This document shows positions 13,678 to 21,061 of a stretch of 23,474 bases of DNA, one piece after another. Each line of letters begins with the position of its first letter. Within the stretch, counting starts at the first letter, position 1. Location: the NCBI GenBank assembly GCA_035294325.1, contig DATGLE010000218.1, positions 1 to 23,474 on the forward strand. The letters run 5' to 3'. The notes under the pieces are model-generated. The model ran no database searches. It was given only the letters and a program-made list of their open reading frames with translations, and was not told the origin of the DNA. This DNA is from DATGLE01 sp035294325 (lineage in GTDB: Bacteria; Chloroflexota; Ktedonobacteria; Ktedonobacterales; Ktedonobacteraceae). The translations under genes were made by a program, and so were the position numbers.

Positions 13678-13864
13678 ATGCTATCTGATCGCTGAGCTTG
13701 CCGGTTGTTACCAGCCAGCGAATAAATTCAAGACGGCGGTGCATTATGGCCGCCTGGTGTCTTTCCTGCTCATGGTAGTATGTACGGAGCTTGCTAAGTT
13801 GATTCATTTCCCTCTCGCCAAACCCGACTTTGCGTAAGATCTCGCGATCCTCTTTGCGATCCAT
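13676..13864 (-). CDS. Small charged helical protein of unknown function (62 residues)
   Basis: I chose the ATG at 13864 because AAAGGAGG lies about 6 nt before it, a near-perfect ribosome site; longer frames would start with TTG at 13900 and lack one. The protein is almost all helix and rich in Arg, Glu, Lys and Gln (MDRKEDREILRKVGFGEREM, then a segment ending IRWLVTTGKLSDQIA). This resembles small coiled-coil or DNA-associated proteins, but no motif supports a function. It ends inside a palindrome shared with the convergent gene at 13369. Confidence 0.7.
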   Translation of the reverse strand: MDRKEDREILRKVGFGEREMNQLSKLRTYYHEQERHQAAIMHRRLEFIRWLVTTGKLSDQIA

Positions 13865-13933
13865 AATGAACCTCCTTTGAAACTGAACTACCATTTTCAA
13901 ATCATATCAGATCCGTTTAAATGATGAGTATCC

Positions 13934-13990
13934 GGGAACACCCTCGCCTCCCCGCCAGGGAACACCCTGGACCCCTCCCGGTCATCCTCC
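13934..13990. repeat. GC-rich direct repeat GGGAACACCCT
   Basis: GGGAACACCCT occurs at 13934-13944 and 13958-13968, 24 bp apart, in a C-rich stretch between the small helical gene and the receiver gene. Partial pairing such as CCAGGG...CCCTGG gives short hairpins. It has the flavour of the hairpin cluster at 18333-18404. Confidence 0.4.
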
Positions 13991-14004
13991 AAGCGGATTT
14001 GATA

Positions 14005-14511
14005 TCACCCCGTTGCTGTAGACAACAGGCGCTTCACGCGCTTGAGAAATGTCTGCATCGGGTATGGCTTCGGTAAGTGATCCAGCGTAAGCCTCGTCTC
14101 GCCACGGCTATGTATATACTTTCGCACCTCCCCTGTCGAACTCGTGGTAAGCAGGACCGGTATGGCACTGCTGGTACGCAGCATCAGCAAAACGTCCCAG
14201 CCGTTGATATCACCGGTCAGTTCAAGATCAAGCACTACGAGATCGGGAATCGAGCGACGGAGCGTTGCAATGGCGAGTTCTCCACTGTTTACTGTAACGA
14301 CACTATAGCCATGAGCCGTTAAGATTTCAGCCTCCAGGGTGGCAAGCGTGGGATCATCTTCGACCACCAGGATTCGTTGCAGGATTTGCTGTCCCTCAAG
14401 CTGTTCCTGGAAAGAGTGGGCCAGCGCATCTGGCTCACGCGCCAGCTTCCCTTCTGACCAGCTCATGCTGCCGCTGCCCGGCGCCGGATCCGCATCATCG
14501 CTGTTATGCAT
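14005..14511 (-). CDS. Stand-alone response-regulator receiver protein
   Basis: From the ATG at 14511 this is 168 residues. About 40 polar N-terminal residues precede one CheY-like receiver (46-165). The acidic pocket is E51-D52-D53, the phosphoacceptor is D95 in LVVLDLEL, the conserved Thr/Ser lies in LLTTSS, and the lysine is K148 in LPKPYP. There is no output domain, so it probably acts through protein-protein contact or as a phosphate sink. An in-frame ATG at 14628 would add 39 residues; neither start has a strong ribosome site. It lies downstream of the kinase/regulator pair on the same strand, with 11-bp repeats in the gap, so it may be phosphorylated by that kinase and controlled by that regulator. 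Confidence 0.82.
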   Translation of the reverse strand: MHNSDDADPAPGSGSMSWSEGKLAREPDALAHSFQEQLEGQQILQRILVVEDDPTLATLEAEILTAHGYSVVTVNSGELAIATLRRSIPDLVVLDLELTGDINGWDVLLMLRTSSAIPVLLTTSSTGEVRKYIHSRGETRLTLDHLPKPYPMQTFLKRVKRLLSTATG

Positions 14512-14665
14512 AATTGATACCCTGTGCTGACTATATGCAGCCTGGTTCTGCTTAACGTGATTATGCGTAGCTTGTCTATTGTTGTGCGGTAGCGCAGCGG
14601 GCGCAACACAGAGAAGACGGACTTTCATCTCTACTATAGAGAATACCTCATATACAGTGATAATG

Positions 14666-14707
14666 GCGTGAAAATCGGACCTCGCGCGTGAAGATTGCGT
14701 GAAGATT
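14666..14707 (-). promoter_or_regulatory. Direct repeats (plus-strand GCGTGAAGATT) upstream of the receiver gene
   Basis: On the plus strand GCGTGAAGATT occurs at 14686-14696 and again at 14697-14707, exactly 11 bp apart. A related GCGTGAAAATC is at 14666-14676. In the orientation of the receiver gene they read AATCTTCACGC. This fits a tandem site for an OmpR-type regulator; the adjacent regulator at 14762 is the obvious candidate. Confidence 0.5.
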
Positions 14708-14761
14708 GACGGCTTAAATTTGATCTCGATCAGTAACGCGAAGGAGGGTCAGGCGAAGTCG

Positions 14762-15514
14762 TTACAGGTCATCTGCGTCGGGAGGTGGAACAAAGTAGCC
14801 CACGCCCAGTTCGTTGCGCAGGAAGCGCGGCTGCGCGGGATCTGGTTCGAGCTTGCGGCGCAGATGACGGATGAACGTGCGCAGGTAGGTATTTTCGGCA
14901 CTGTATTCTGGCCCCCAGACACGCTGGAGCAGTTCGCGATGCGTCAATACTTTGCCAGCATTGCGCGTGAGTTCGCAGAGCAGATCGTACTCAGTCGGGG
15001 TAAGGTGGACCTCACGGCCTCCAGAACGCACGCTGCGATGAGCGAAGTCTACCACCAGACCATTTTCGCCTCCGCTGCGATAGATCGGGCGCTGCGCATC
15101 GGTTCCTCCGATGCTGCTGCGCAGGCGGGCCGTCTCGTCGGCACGGCGCAGCGCGACGCGAACGCGGGCCAGCAGTTCATTGAGACTGAACGGCTTGGTA
15201 AGATAGTCGTCGGCTCCAAGATCGAGGGCCTTGATTTTTACCGGCTCCTCGTCATGAGCTGAAAGGACGATTACCGGCGCGGAACTCCACTCGCGCAGGC
15301 GGCGCAGGAAGGTCAGCCCATCCAGCGAAGGCAGAGAGAGATCAAGCAGGACGATCTGCGGCTGAAAGATCGCTGCCTGGTCGATAGCCTGTGCCCCATC
15401 GCGCACCGCCTGGAGCTGGAAGCCGCGCGCCTTCAACTGAGCAACCAGGAAGGCGCGCATCTGGGGATCGTCCTCGACGCACAGGATGCGCACCTTCTTA
15501 TCGACAGTGGACAT
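14762..15514 (-). CDS. OmpR/PhoB (KdpE-like) winged-helix response regulator
   Basis: The protein has 250 residues. Receiver domain at about 8-120: E14-D15-D16, phosphoacceptor D58 in IVLLDLSLP, S85 and K107 in YLTKPFS. Winged-helix DNA-binding domain at about 150-245, with HLTPTEYDLLCELTRNAGKV and TYLRTFIRHLRRKLEPDP, ending in GVGYFVPP. It binds DNA as a dimer on direct repeats when phosphorylated. It lies 23 nt after the histidine kinase stop on the same strand, so the two form a cognate pair. GGGAG lies about 8 nt before the ATG. The receiver sequence is close to the KdpE/MtrA branch, but no kdp genes are present. Confidence 0.92.
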   Translation of the reverse strand: MSTVDKKVRILCVEDDPQMRAFLVAQLKARGFQLQAVRDGAQAIDQAAIFQPQIVLLDLSLPSLDGLTFLRRLREWSSAPVIVLSAHDEEPVKIKALDLGADDYLTKPFSLNELLARVRVALRRADETARLRSSIGGTDAQRPIYRSGGENGLVVDFAHRSVRSGGREVHLTPTEYDLLCELTRNAGKVLTHRELLQRVWGPEYSAENTYLRTFIRHLRRKLEPDPAQPRFLRNELGVGYFVPPPDADDL

Positions 15515-15537
15515 AACGCTTGCTCCCGATATATTTC

Positions 15538-17922
15538 TTAAACCAGCCTGCCCTCATCTGGCCTGCCCTCATCTGGCCTGCCCTCGTCTGGCCTGCCCCC
15601 ATCTGGCCTGCCCCCATCTGACCTGCCCTCGTCTGGTACCACAAATTCCTCTCCGCGATTGCCGGCAACGGGCAGCGTAAAGGCAAAACTCGCGCCCTTG
15701 CCCGGACTGCTTTTGAGCGTGAGCTTGCTGCCGTGGGCCTCCACAATGCCCCGGCTGATATACAAGCCCAGCCCCGTGCCCGGACTCCAGCGCGCTGTAC
15801 CGCGCTGGCGTTCCAGGGCTGGCTGGCCCGGTCGGTCCGCCGCCGGGCGATTCAGCGCGGCAAAAGTGCTGAAGCGCATGAATAGCTCCGATTGCTGCTC
15901 GCTGGTCAGGCCCGGGCCGTTGTCGGAGACGCGCAGCGTCACGCCCACCGGCTGCTGGCTTCGCCGGTCAAGGACAGGCTCGACATCGAGCAGCACCACG
16001 TCCCCCTCCGGCGCGTAGCGGAACGCGTTGCTGAGCAAGTTGGTAAGCACGCTCATAATCAATTCGTAGTCGGCCAGCACAGCTGGCAACTGCGGCGGCT
16101 GATTGATCTGCAAACGGCGCTGCGATGAGTTGATGAGCGCTTCCAGGCGATCCTGCAAATCCTCCAGCATCTCAGGAATGAGGATTGGCTCCAGTTCAAG
16201 GCGCAGCGCTCCAGCCTCGACGCGAGAGGCATCGAGGAAGTGATTGACCATGCCGACAAGACGCTCGACCTGCTCATCGGCGGTCCGCAAAAATTCGTAC
16301 TGGTCCCTGCCCGACCATTGCATGTCCTCGGCAAGCAGCGCGCTCAGATGGGCGCGAATATTCGCCAGCGGCGTTTTGAGTTCGTGGGCCATCGTGGTGA
16401 AGAAATCTTCACGCACGCGCTCCAACTCCTTGATCGTCGTAATATCATGTATGACGAGGATCGCCCCCGTCACGGCCCCATCGGGCGAGCGCAGCGGCGC
16501 GGCGTTGAAGAGCAGATGAATGGTCTGGCCGTCCTCGCCGCTCGCGTGCAGCTCGGCCTCTCCGGCCTCTCCTTTCAGCAGCGCGCGCGTGAGGGGACGC
16601 TCCTCGTATGGAATAAGCGCGCCCGACGTTCCATAGAGATTGATCTGACGCAGCAGCGCCTCGCTATTGAGGCCGACGGCTCTCTTTGCCGCCTCGTCGG
16701 GATCGTCGCGCGGCTCCAGCGACAGCCCCATATGTTGCAGCAGTTGCACCGCGCGGCGGTTGATAATGCTCAGCGAGCCATCGTCAGCCGAGACGAGCAG
16801 GACGCCGGAAGGCAGGCGCTCCAGCAGCAGTCCCATGCGCGCGCTCGCCAGTTCCTGGGCTGCCTTTGCCTGCTGGAGCGCGGCGTTGCGCTGCGCCAGT
16901 TCCGCCGTGCGCGCCACAACCTCCGCCTCGATCCGTTCACGCGCCCGCTCGGCGCTGCGGAAGAGGCGAGCATTCTGGATCGCCAGTCCCGCCTGCAACG
17001 AGAACTGTTCCAGCAGCGCGACCTCTTCGGCGGGGAATCCGCGCGCCCGAATGTGATAGACCTCGATGGCACCCAGGGCGAGTCGCGCGCCGGCAGGGTA
17101 GGGATCAAAGATGGGTACGCAGAGCACCGAGCCGGGCCGTACCGCTCCACCCTGGTCATCAAGATACGGCAACTCGATGTCGGGAGCGGTGCGCGTGTCG
17201 GTAATCATCAACGTGCGACCACTATGCATGACGCGGCCCAGCGGCAGATGTACATCGACCCGCGGATGCCAGTCGAGCGAACAGGGATGGATCCCTTTTT
17301 GCGCCGCGATCATTACAGTACCGGGCCGCGTGCGCTCCCCCTCATACGCCGAATCCGACTCTGATTGATCGATGAGCAGGATGGCACAGCGCCTGGAGCC
17401 TACCATGTCGTTCAGAGCTTGCAGGATGCGATCAAGCACCTCTGGCAGAGCCGATGCGCTGGCAATGGCCGAGGAGATATGATGGATGGCGTTAAGGTGT
17501 AGTCGCGAGCGCACGGCGCTTGTAACATCCTCAATGGTGACAAGCAGAGGTGCGGCGGTATCCGGGCCGCCCTGCACGGCAAGCGCAACATGAACAGGCA
17601 TGCGTTCAACCGTTACGCGCCAGTAGGTGCGCCCCCTGGCCTCAAGAAATCCCTCATAGGGTATTTCGCTGAAATGCATGCGTCGCCCCGTCGTCGCAAC
17701 TTCCCGCAGCACCGCCAGCGCGCCATCCTGCGTTATCTCTGGAATGACTTCCGCAACGAGACGCCCGGCTATCCCCTGCTGGCGCCGCGCTTCGTCGAAA
17801 AGCGAGAGCAGGTAGGGATTCACATACTGGATTTGGAAATCGGCGGAGTCGAGGATAGCAACGCCAACTGACACACGCCCAAGAATATACTCCAGTTGTA
17901 CCGCCTGGTTTATCTCCATCAT
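15538..17922 (-). CDS. Soluble PAS-GAF-PAS histidine kinase with pentapeptide-repeat tail
   Basis: The 794-residue cytoplasmic sensor kinase has no membrane helix. Domains: PAS-like (about 8-135), GAF (155-320), coiled coil (321-360), PAS-like (362-500), HisKA (501-570) with H513 in MAHELKTPL, and HATPase (615-752) with N632 in LLSNAFRYAP, D667 in SDNGPGL and GTGLGLYIS at 715-723. The HATPase domain has a Pro/Arg-rich insertion around 690-712 between the G1 and G2 boxes. After the kinase core an unusual tail of tandem Gly-Arg-x-Asp-Gly/Glu pentapeptides (about 765-792) ends the protein. It should sense a small ligand or redox state and phosphorylate the adjacent regulator. The ribosome site is weak. 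Confidence 0.92.
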   Translation of the reverse strand: MMEINQAVQLEYILGRVSVGVAILDSADFQIQYVNPYLLSLFDEARRQQGIAGRLVAEVIPEITQDGALAVLREVATTGRRMHFSEIPYEGFLEARGRTYWRVTVERMPVHVALAVQGGPDTAAPLLVTIEDVTSAVRSRLHLNAIHHISSAIASASALPEVLDRILQALNDMVGSRRCAILLIDQSESDSAYEGERTRPGTVMIAAQKGIHPCSLDWHPRVDVHLPLGRVMHSGRTLMITDTRTAPDIELPYLDDQGGAVRPGSVLCVPIFDPYPAGARLALGAIEVYHIRARGFPAEEVALLEQFSLQAGLAIQNARLFRSAERARERIEAEVVARTAELAQRNAALQQAKAAQELASARMGLLLERLPSGVLLVSADDGSLSIINRRAVQLLQHMGLSLEPRDDPDEAAKRAVGLNSEALLRQINLYGTSGALIPYEERPLTRALLKGEAGEAELHASGEDGQTIHLLFNAAPLRSPDGAVTGAILVIHDITTIKELERVREDFFTTMAHELKTPLANIRAHLSALLAEDMQWSGRDQYEFLRTADEQVERLVGMVNHFLDASRVEAGALRLELEPILIPEMLEDLQDRLEALINSSQRRLQINQPPQLPAVLADYELIMSVLTNLLSNAFRYAPEGDVVLLDVEPVLDRRSQQPVGVTLRVSDNGPGLTSEQQSELFMRFSTFAALNRPAADRPGQPALERQRGTARWSPGTGLGLYISRGIVEAHGSKLTLKSSPGKGASFAFTLPVAGNRGEEFVVPDEGRSDGGRPDGGRPDEGRPDEGRPDEGRLV
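15546..15635. repeat. 15-bp tandem repeat, six copies, inside the kinase gene
   Basis: Six consecutive 15-bp units of the form RCCTGCCCYCRTCTG run from 15546 to 15635 (plus-strand sense). They differ only at three positions, and the length keeps frame. On the coding strand they give a repeated Arg-Pro-Asp-Glu/Gly-Gly motif. Such arrays gain or lose units by slippage, so the tail length may vary between strains. Confidence 0.9.
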
Positions 17923-18120
17923 TGATCTATCTTCTAGCCACCCGCGAAAGGCACGGATGCGCGTAATCTGTCAGGCTTTATGCCGATGGGTACCCGCTTC
18001 TTGAAGGGAACCGATATATCCCATACTTACGGACGTTCGTTAGGAATTATGCCCCTATATTTTACCATGAATCCTGCTCATCTACTCTTTGCGATGAGTG
18101 CAGCCTGGAGTATGCCCGAT

Positions 18121-18210
18121 TTGCAACACCCGCACTTGCTCGCGCCTGCGGCGCTCGCCGGAGAGGATAGAGTGTGTTCCACACTCTATCCTCTCCTGTG
18201 CGGTTCCGCC
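18121..18210. repeat. Palindrome element in reverse orientation (17-bp arms)
   Basis: Perfect arms 18160-18176 and 18180-18196 enclose TTC. To the left, TTGCTCGCGCCTGCGGCGCTC (18137-18157) is the reverse complement of the flanking module seen at 312 and 3607. To the right, TGCGGTTCCGCC is a shortened form of the other flank. So the whole element is inverted relative to the copy at 10032. It lies in the 557-bp divergent gap between the kinase gene and murD; bases 17923-18120 show no gene. Confidence 0.85.
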
Positions 18211-18332
18211 TCATAGGCTCCCGGCCAGGAGGCAAGGATTGTGAACACCAGGCACACTCGCTCCCTGCCATCCATGGCGCTTGCCCTGGGAAAACCGCAG
18301 GGCTATGTAATGCTCGCCAGAAGCGGGGGTCT

Positions 18333-18404
18333 CAAGGGGCAGCCGCCCCTTGCGGGGTGCGGGGATACCTCCCCACTGGGGAGGGTGCCCTGCCTGGGGG
18401 CAGG
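18333..18404. repeat. Cluster of three short GC hairpins upstream of murD
   Basis: CAAGGGGC-AGCC-GCCCCTTG (18333-18352), CCTCCCCA-C-TGGGGAGG (18368-18384) and CCTGCC-TGGG-GGCAGG (18389-18404) follow one another. Their sequence style differs from the TGTGG palindromes. They lie about 75-150 nt before the murD start and upstream of the putative murD -10 region. They may be a separate repeat type or an upstream regulatory structure. Confidence 0.6.
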
Positions 18405-18433
18405 TCATCCCTGCCCAAACTCTTCCAGAGCAG

Positions 18434-18442
18434 TGATATTAT
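18434..18442 (+). promoter_or_regulatory. Possible extended -10 promoter of murD
   Basis: TGATATTAT is an extended -10 (TG-N-TATTAT, 5 of 6 matches). It lies about 38 nt before the murD ATG at 18480. No good -35 is visible 17 nt upstream, which is tolerable for extended -10 promoters. Confidence 0.4.
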
Positions 18443-18479
18443 ATGAACATTGAATACTCTGGAAGCGAGGAAGAGTTTT

Positions 18480-19835
18480 ATGAACTTGCGTGGCAAGCGT
18501 GTACTGGTGATGGGCCTGGGCCTGCAAGGCTCAGGGATGGCGGCGGCACGCTACGCGGCCCGGCAGGGAGCGCTTGTGCGCGTAACGGATATGAAACCCG
18601 CCGAGACGCTGGCAGCAAGCGTACAGGCTTTATCCGGGCTGCCGATAGAATTTGTGCTCGGCGAGCATCGCGAGCAGGATTTCCTCTGGGCCGAGATCGT
18701 GATTCGCAATCCGGGCGTCCCTCGCTCATCGCCCTACCTGCGATTGGCGCAGGAGCACGGCGCGCGTATCGAAATGGAGATCGCGCTTTTCTTTCTTGCC
18801 TGCCCTGGCCGCATCATTGGCATTACCGGCACACGCGGCAAAACTACTACGACCACGCTCATTTACGAGATCCTGCGCGACAACGGCGCCCGTACCGTGC
18901 TGGGCGGCAACGTGGCTGGAGTGGAAACGCTCTCGCTGCTGCCCCAGATTACGGCGGAGACGCTGGTAGTGCTGGAATTGTCGAGCTGGCAGCTTGAGGG
19001 CCTGGCCCCGCACCGCATCAGCCCGCCGGTTGCCGTGATGACCAACGTCTATCCCGATCACCTCAATACCTACAGCGGCATGGAGGAGTACGCGGAGGCG
19101 AAGGCCAACATCTTCCGCCATCAATCCTCCAACGACCTGGCAATCTTCAACTACGACAATCCGTGGACGCGGCGCTTCGGCGAGGAGGCGCCTGGCCGCA
19201 CCTGGTTTACCAGCCTGGAACGCGGCGGTAGTTTCGCGCGCGGCTCCGAACGAATCGAGCCGTTCATCTTCCGTGAGACACCGCTGGCAGGTAAACATAA
19301 CCTGGAGAATATCCTGCTTGCGACGACGGCGGCGCGGCTGCTCGGCGTCTCCGATGAGCGCATCGCCGGGACCGTGCGGCGTTTCCACGGCGTCGCTCAT
19401 AGGCTGGAGGAGGTACGCACGGTCAACGGCGTGCGCTTCATCAACGATAGCGCCAGTACAACGCCGGTAGCGGGACGGGTCGCCCTGGAAGCCTTCGATG
19501 CGCCGATTGTGCTGGTCGCGGGCGGCAATACGAAACATCTTCCCCTGGAGCACTGGCCCGCGACGATTGTCGAACGTTGTCGCTCTGTCGTCCTGCTCGC
19601 CGGCAGCGGCACCGATGAACTGCTCCCCGTGCTGCACGAGGAGGCACGACGGCATGGAGTGACCGATCCTGTGCAGGGTGTCTTTGACGACTTCACACAG
19701 GCAATGGACACAGCGGTAGCCCTGGCCCGGCCCGGCGATATCCTCCTCTTCTCACCAGGCTTTACCAGCTTCGGCATGTTCCTCAACGAATTCGACAGAG
19801 GCGATCACTTCACCGCATACGTGCATGCTTTATAA
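18480..19835 (+). CDS. murD: UDP-N-acetylmuramoylalanine-D-glutamate ligase
   Basis: The 451-residue Mur ligase adds D-glutamate to UDP-MurNAc-L-Ala in the cytoplasm during peptidoglycan synthesis. The N-terminal Rossmann-like domain starts VLVMGLGLQGSGMAAARYAA. The ATP loop is GITGTRGKTTTTTL with K121; most MurD read GTNGK. Further family motifs are LELSSWQLE, NVYPDHLNTYSG for the central domain, and FINDSASTTPVA and LLFSPGFTSFGMF near the C-terminus. Length is normal. The ATG at 18480 has GAGGAAGAG before it; a TTG at 18450 is in frame but overlaps that region and adds no conserved residues. It is separate from any other mur gene here. Confidence 0.93.
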   Translation: MNLRGKRVLVMGLGLQGSGMAAARYAARQGALVRVTDMKPAETLAASVQALSGLPIEFVLGEHREQDFLWAEIVIRNPGVPRSSPYLRLAQEHGARIEMEIALFFLACPGRIIGITGTRGKTTTTTLIYEILRDNGARTVLGGNVAGVETLSLLPQITAETLVVLELSSWQLEGLAPHRISPPVAVMTNVYPDHLNTYSGMEEYAEAKANIFRHQSSNDLAIFNYDNPWTRRFGEEAPGRTWFTSLERGGSFARGSERIEPFIFRETPLAGKHNLENILLATTAARLLGVSDERIAGTVRRFHGVAHRLEEVRTVNGVRFINDSASTTPVAGRVALEAFDAPIVLVAGGNTKHLPLEHWPATIVERCRSVVLLAGSGTDELLPVLHEEARRHGVTDPVQGVFDDFTQAMDTAVALARPGDILLFSPGFTSFGMFLNEFDRGDHFTAYVHAL

Positions 19836-19852
19836 GAGCATCTCTGCTCCCC

Positions 19853-19975
19853 GGCACGCTCCCTTGCTCGCGCCGCCCGCGCCCGGCTCAGAGGATGTAC
19901 GGTGAGGGGAAAATGCGCTGCGCGCATTTTCCCCTCACCGTACATCCTCTCTTTTGCGCGGCTTCGCCGCGCGGA
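19853..19975. repeat. Palindrome element in reverse orientation (29-bp perfect arms)
   Basis: Arms 19890-19918 and 19922-19950 match perfectly around TGC, with inner stem GGGGAAAATGCGC. Left flank TTGCTCGCGCCGCCCGCGCC (about 19864-19883) and right flank TTGCGCGGCTTCGCCGCGCGG (about 19954-19974) are the two family modules in inverted order. It follows the murD stop by about 20-60 nt. The gap to 20259 also holds CCCTTTG/CAAAGGG (19982/20023) and the two direct repeats noted in the findings. Confidence 0.88.
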
Positions 19976-20259
19976 TTCTGTCCCTTTGTTCAGCAAAATT
20001 TCAGGATCGCAAGCTACACTACCAAAGGGTATGGAGAAAGCAAAACTCTACAATAATCTGGCATGCCCGTTTCCACCTTTCCCTTAGGATATGAGCAATG
20101 AAACTCTTAAACAGGAATAGCCCGTTCCAACCTTTTCTATGTTCTAACGTAACTATAGCAGCGGGTTAAAATGAAATTAAACACAATGCAAATGACGTGA
20201 TCCGACTCCCTTATTTCACAAGGGCCGCTGGACGCTTTCTGAGTAAAGAAAGGACATGC

Positions 20260-21000
20260 ATGAAACTGCTTGTTATCGACAGCGACCGCCACATGGTCGA
20301 AATGCTAACCGCATGGCTTCGAACGCTAGGATATGATGTGTCGCGCGCTTACACAGGGGCGCAGGCCAGAACCGAATGGCAGGAGCAAGAACCCGATATC
20401 GTTGTGATAGATACCGCGCTCAAAGATGTGGACGCACTGGAATTATGCCGCGACATGCAGCGCATCCACGACGCGCTGATCCTGGTCCTCACGAGCAGTG
20501 GCGATGTACAGCACGAGGTACGCTACCTGGAAACGGTGGCCGATGACTATATGCACAAGCCGTTCTTCCCGGCCCAACTGATCGCGCGGCTGCGTGCGAT
20601 GAGCCGGCGGACGCGCAGCACTTTGCAGCAGCGCCCGGCCTCGCGTGTCACTGCTGGCCCCATCTCTGTCGACGTATTGAGCCACGAAGCGCGCATATTT
20701 GACAAAACCATTCGCCTTACGCCAACGGAAAGCAAGCTGCTGCACCTGCTTGCTACCAACGCGAACCATGTCTGCACGCAAGATCAGATCGTGAGCTACG
20801 TCTGGGGCTACGGCGAGGCAGGTGAGAGCAGTTTGATCAAAGCTCACATTCGCCACCTGCGCCAGAAAATCGAGCCGGACCCCGGCTCTCCGTGCTATCT
20901 GCTGACCATTCCGGGCGTCGGTTATACACTGGTCTCCTCGCCCAGAATCGAGCAAGATGGCCGCGGTCAGTTCCGCGAGCTGCAAGCGGCCTCTCGATAA
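20260..21000 (+). CDS. OmpR/PhoB-type response regulator (orphan)
   Basis: From the ATG at 20260 this is 246 residues. Receiver: D7 and D9, phosphoacceptor D51 in IVVIDTAL, T78 and K100 in YMHKPFFP. The first acidic pair is D-S-D rather than the usual adjacent acidic residues, so metal binding may differ. A winged-helix domain follows, with RLTPTESKLLHLLATNANHV, SSLIKAHIRHLRQKIEPDPG and GVGYTL. An in-frame GTG at 20197 would add 21 residues; AAAGGA is placed about 7 nt before the ATG, so I prefer the latter. No kinase gene is adjacent. It faces the PP2C phosphatase gene, with a palindrome between them. Confidence 0.9.
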   Translation: MKLLVIDSDRHMVEMLTAWLRTLGYDVSRAYTGAQARTEWQEQEPDIVVIDTALKDVDALELCRDMQRIHDALILVLTSSGDVQHEVRYLETVADDYMHKPFFPAQLIARLRAMSRRTRSTLQQRPASRVTAGPISVDVLSHEARIFDKTIRLTPTESKLLHLLATNANHVCTQDQIVSYVWGYGEAGESSLIKAHIRHLRQKIEPDPGSPCYLLTIPGVGYTLVSSPRIEQDGRGQFRELQAASR

Positions 21001-21006
21001 TTGTGA

Positions 21007-21061
21007 CATAGAACGCAGGACCAACCGGCGGCACTGCCGCCGGTTGGTCCTGCGTTCTATG
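21007..21061. repeat. Perfect 26-bp palindrome between convergent signalling genes
   Basis: Arms 21007-21032 and 21036-21061 are perfect around ACT. The right arm covers the TAG stop (21059-21057) of the phosphatase gene; the left arm starts 7 nt after the response-regulator stop. The stem is GC-rich and would fold in both transcripts. No U-tract is present. Confidence 0.9.

Noticed and set aside
14762..15514. KdpE of a potassium-transport system
   Set aside because: The regulator resembles the KdpE branch, but the partner kinase lacks the KdpD domains and no kdpABC genes are present, so no symbol is given.
16240..17364. Long open frame (374 codons) on the plus strand
   Set aside because: It lies antisense inside the histidine kinase gene, whose domains are complete. 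Its Arg/Gln/Ala-rich translation has no family motif; it is a codon-bias shadow.
18726..19655. Long open frame (309 codons) on the minus strand
   Set aside because: It is antisense to murD and has shadow-like composition.
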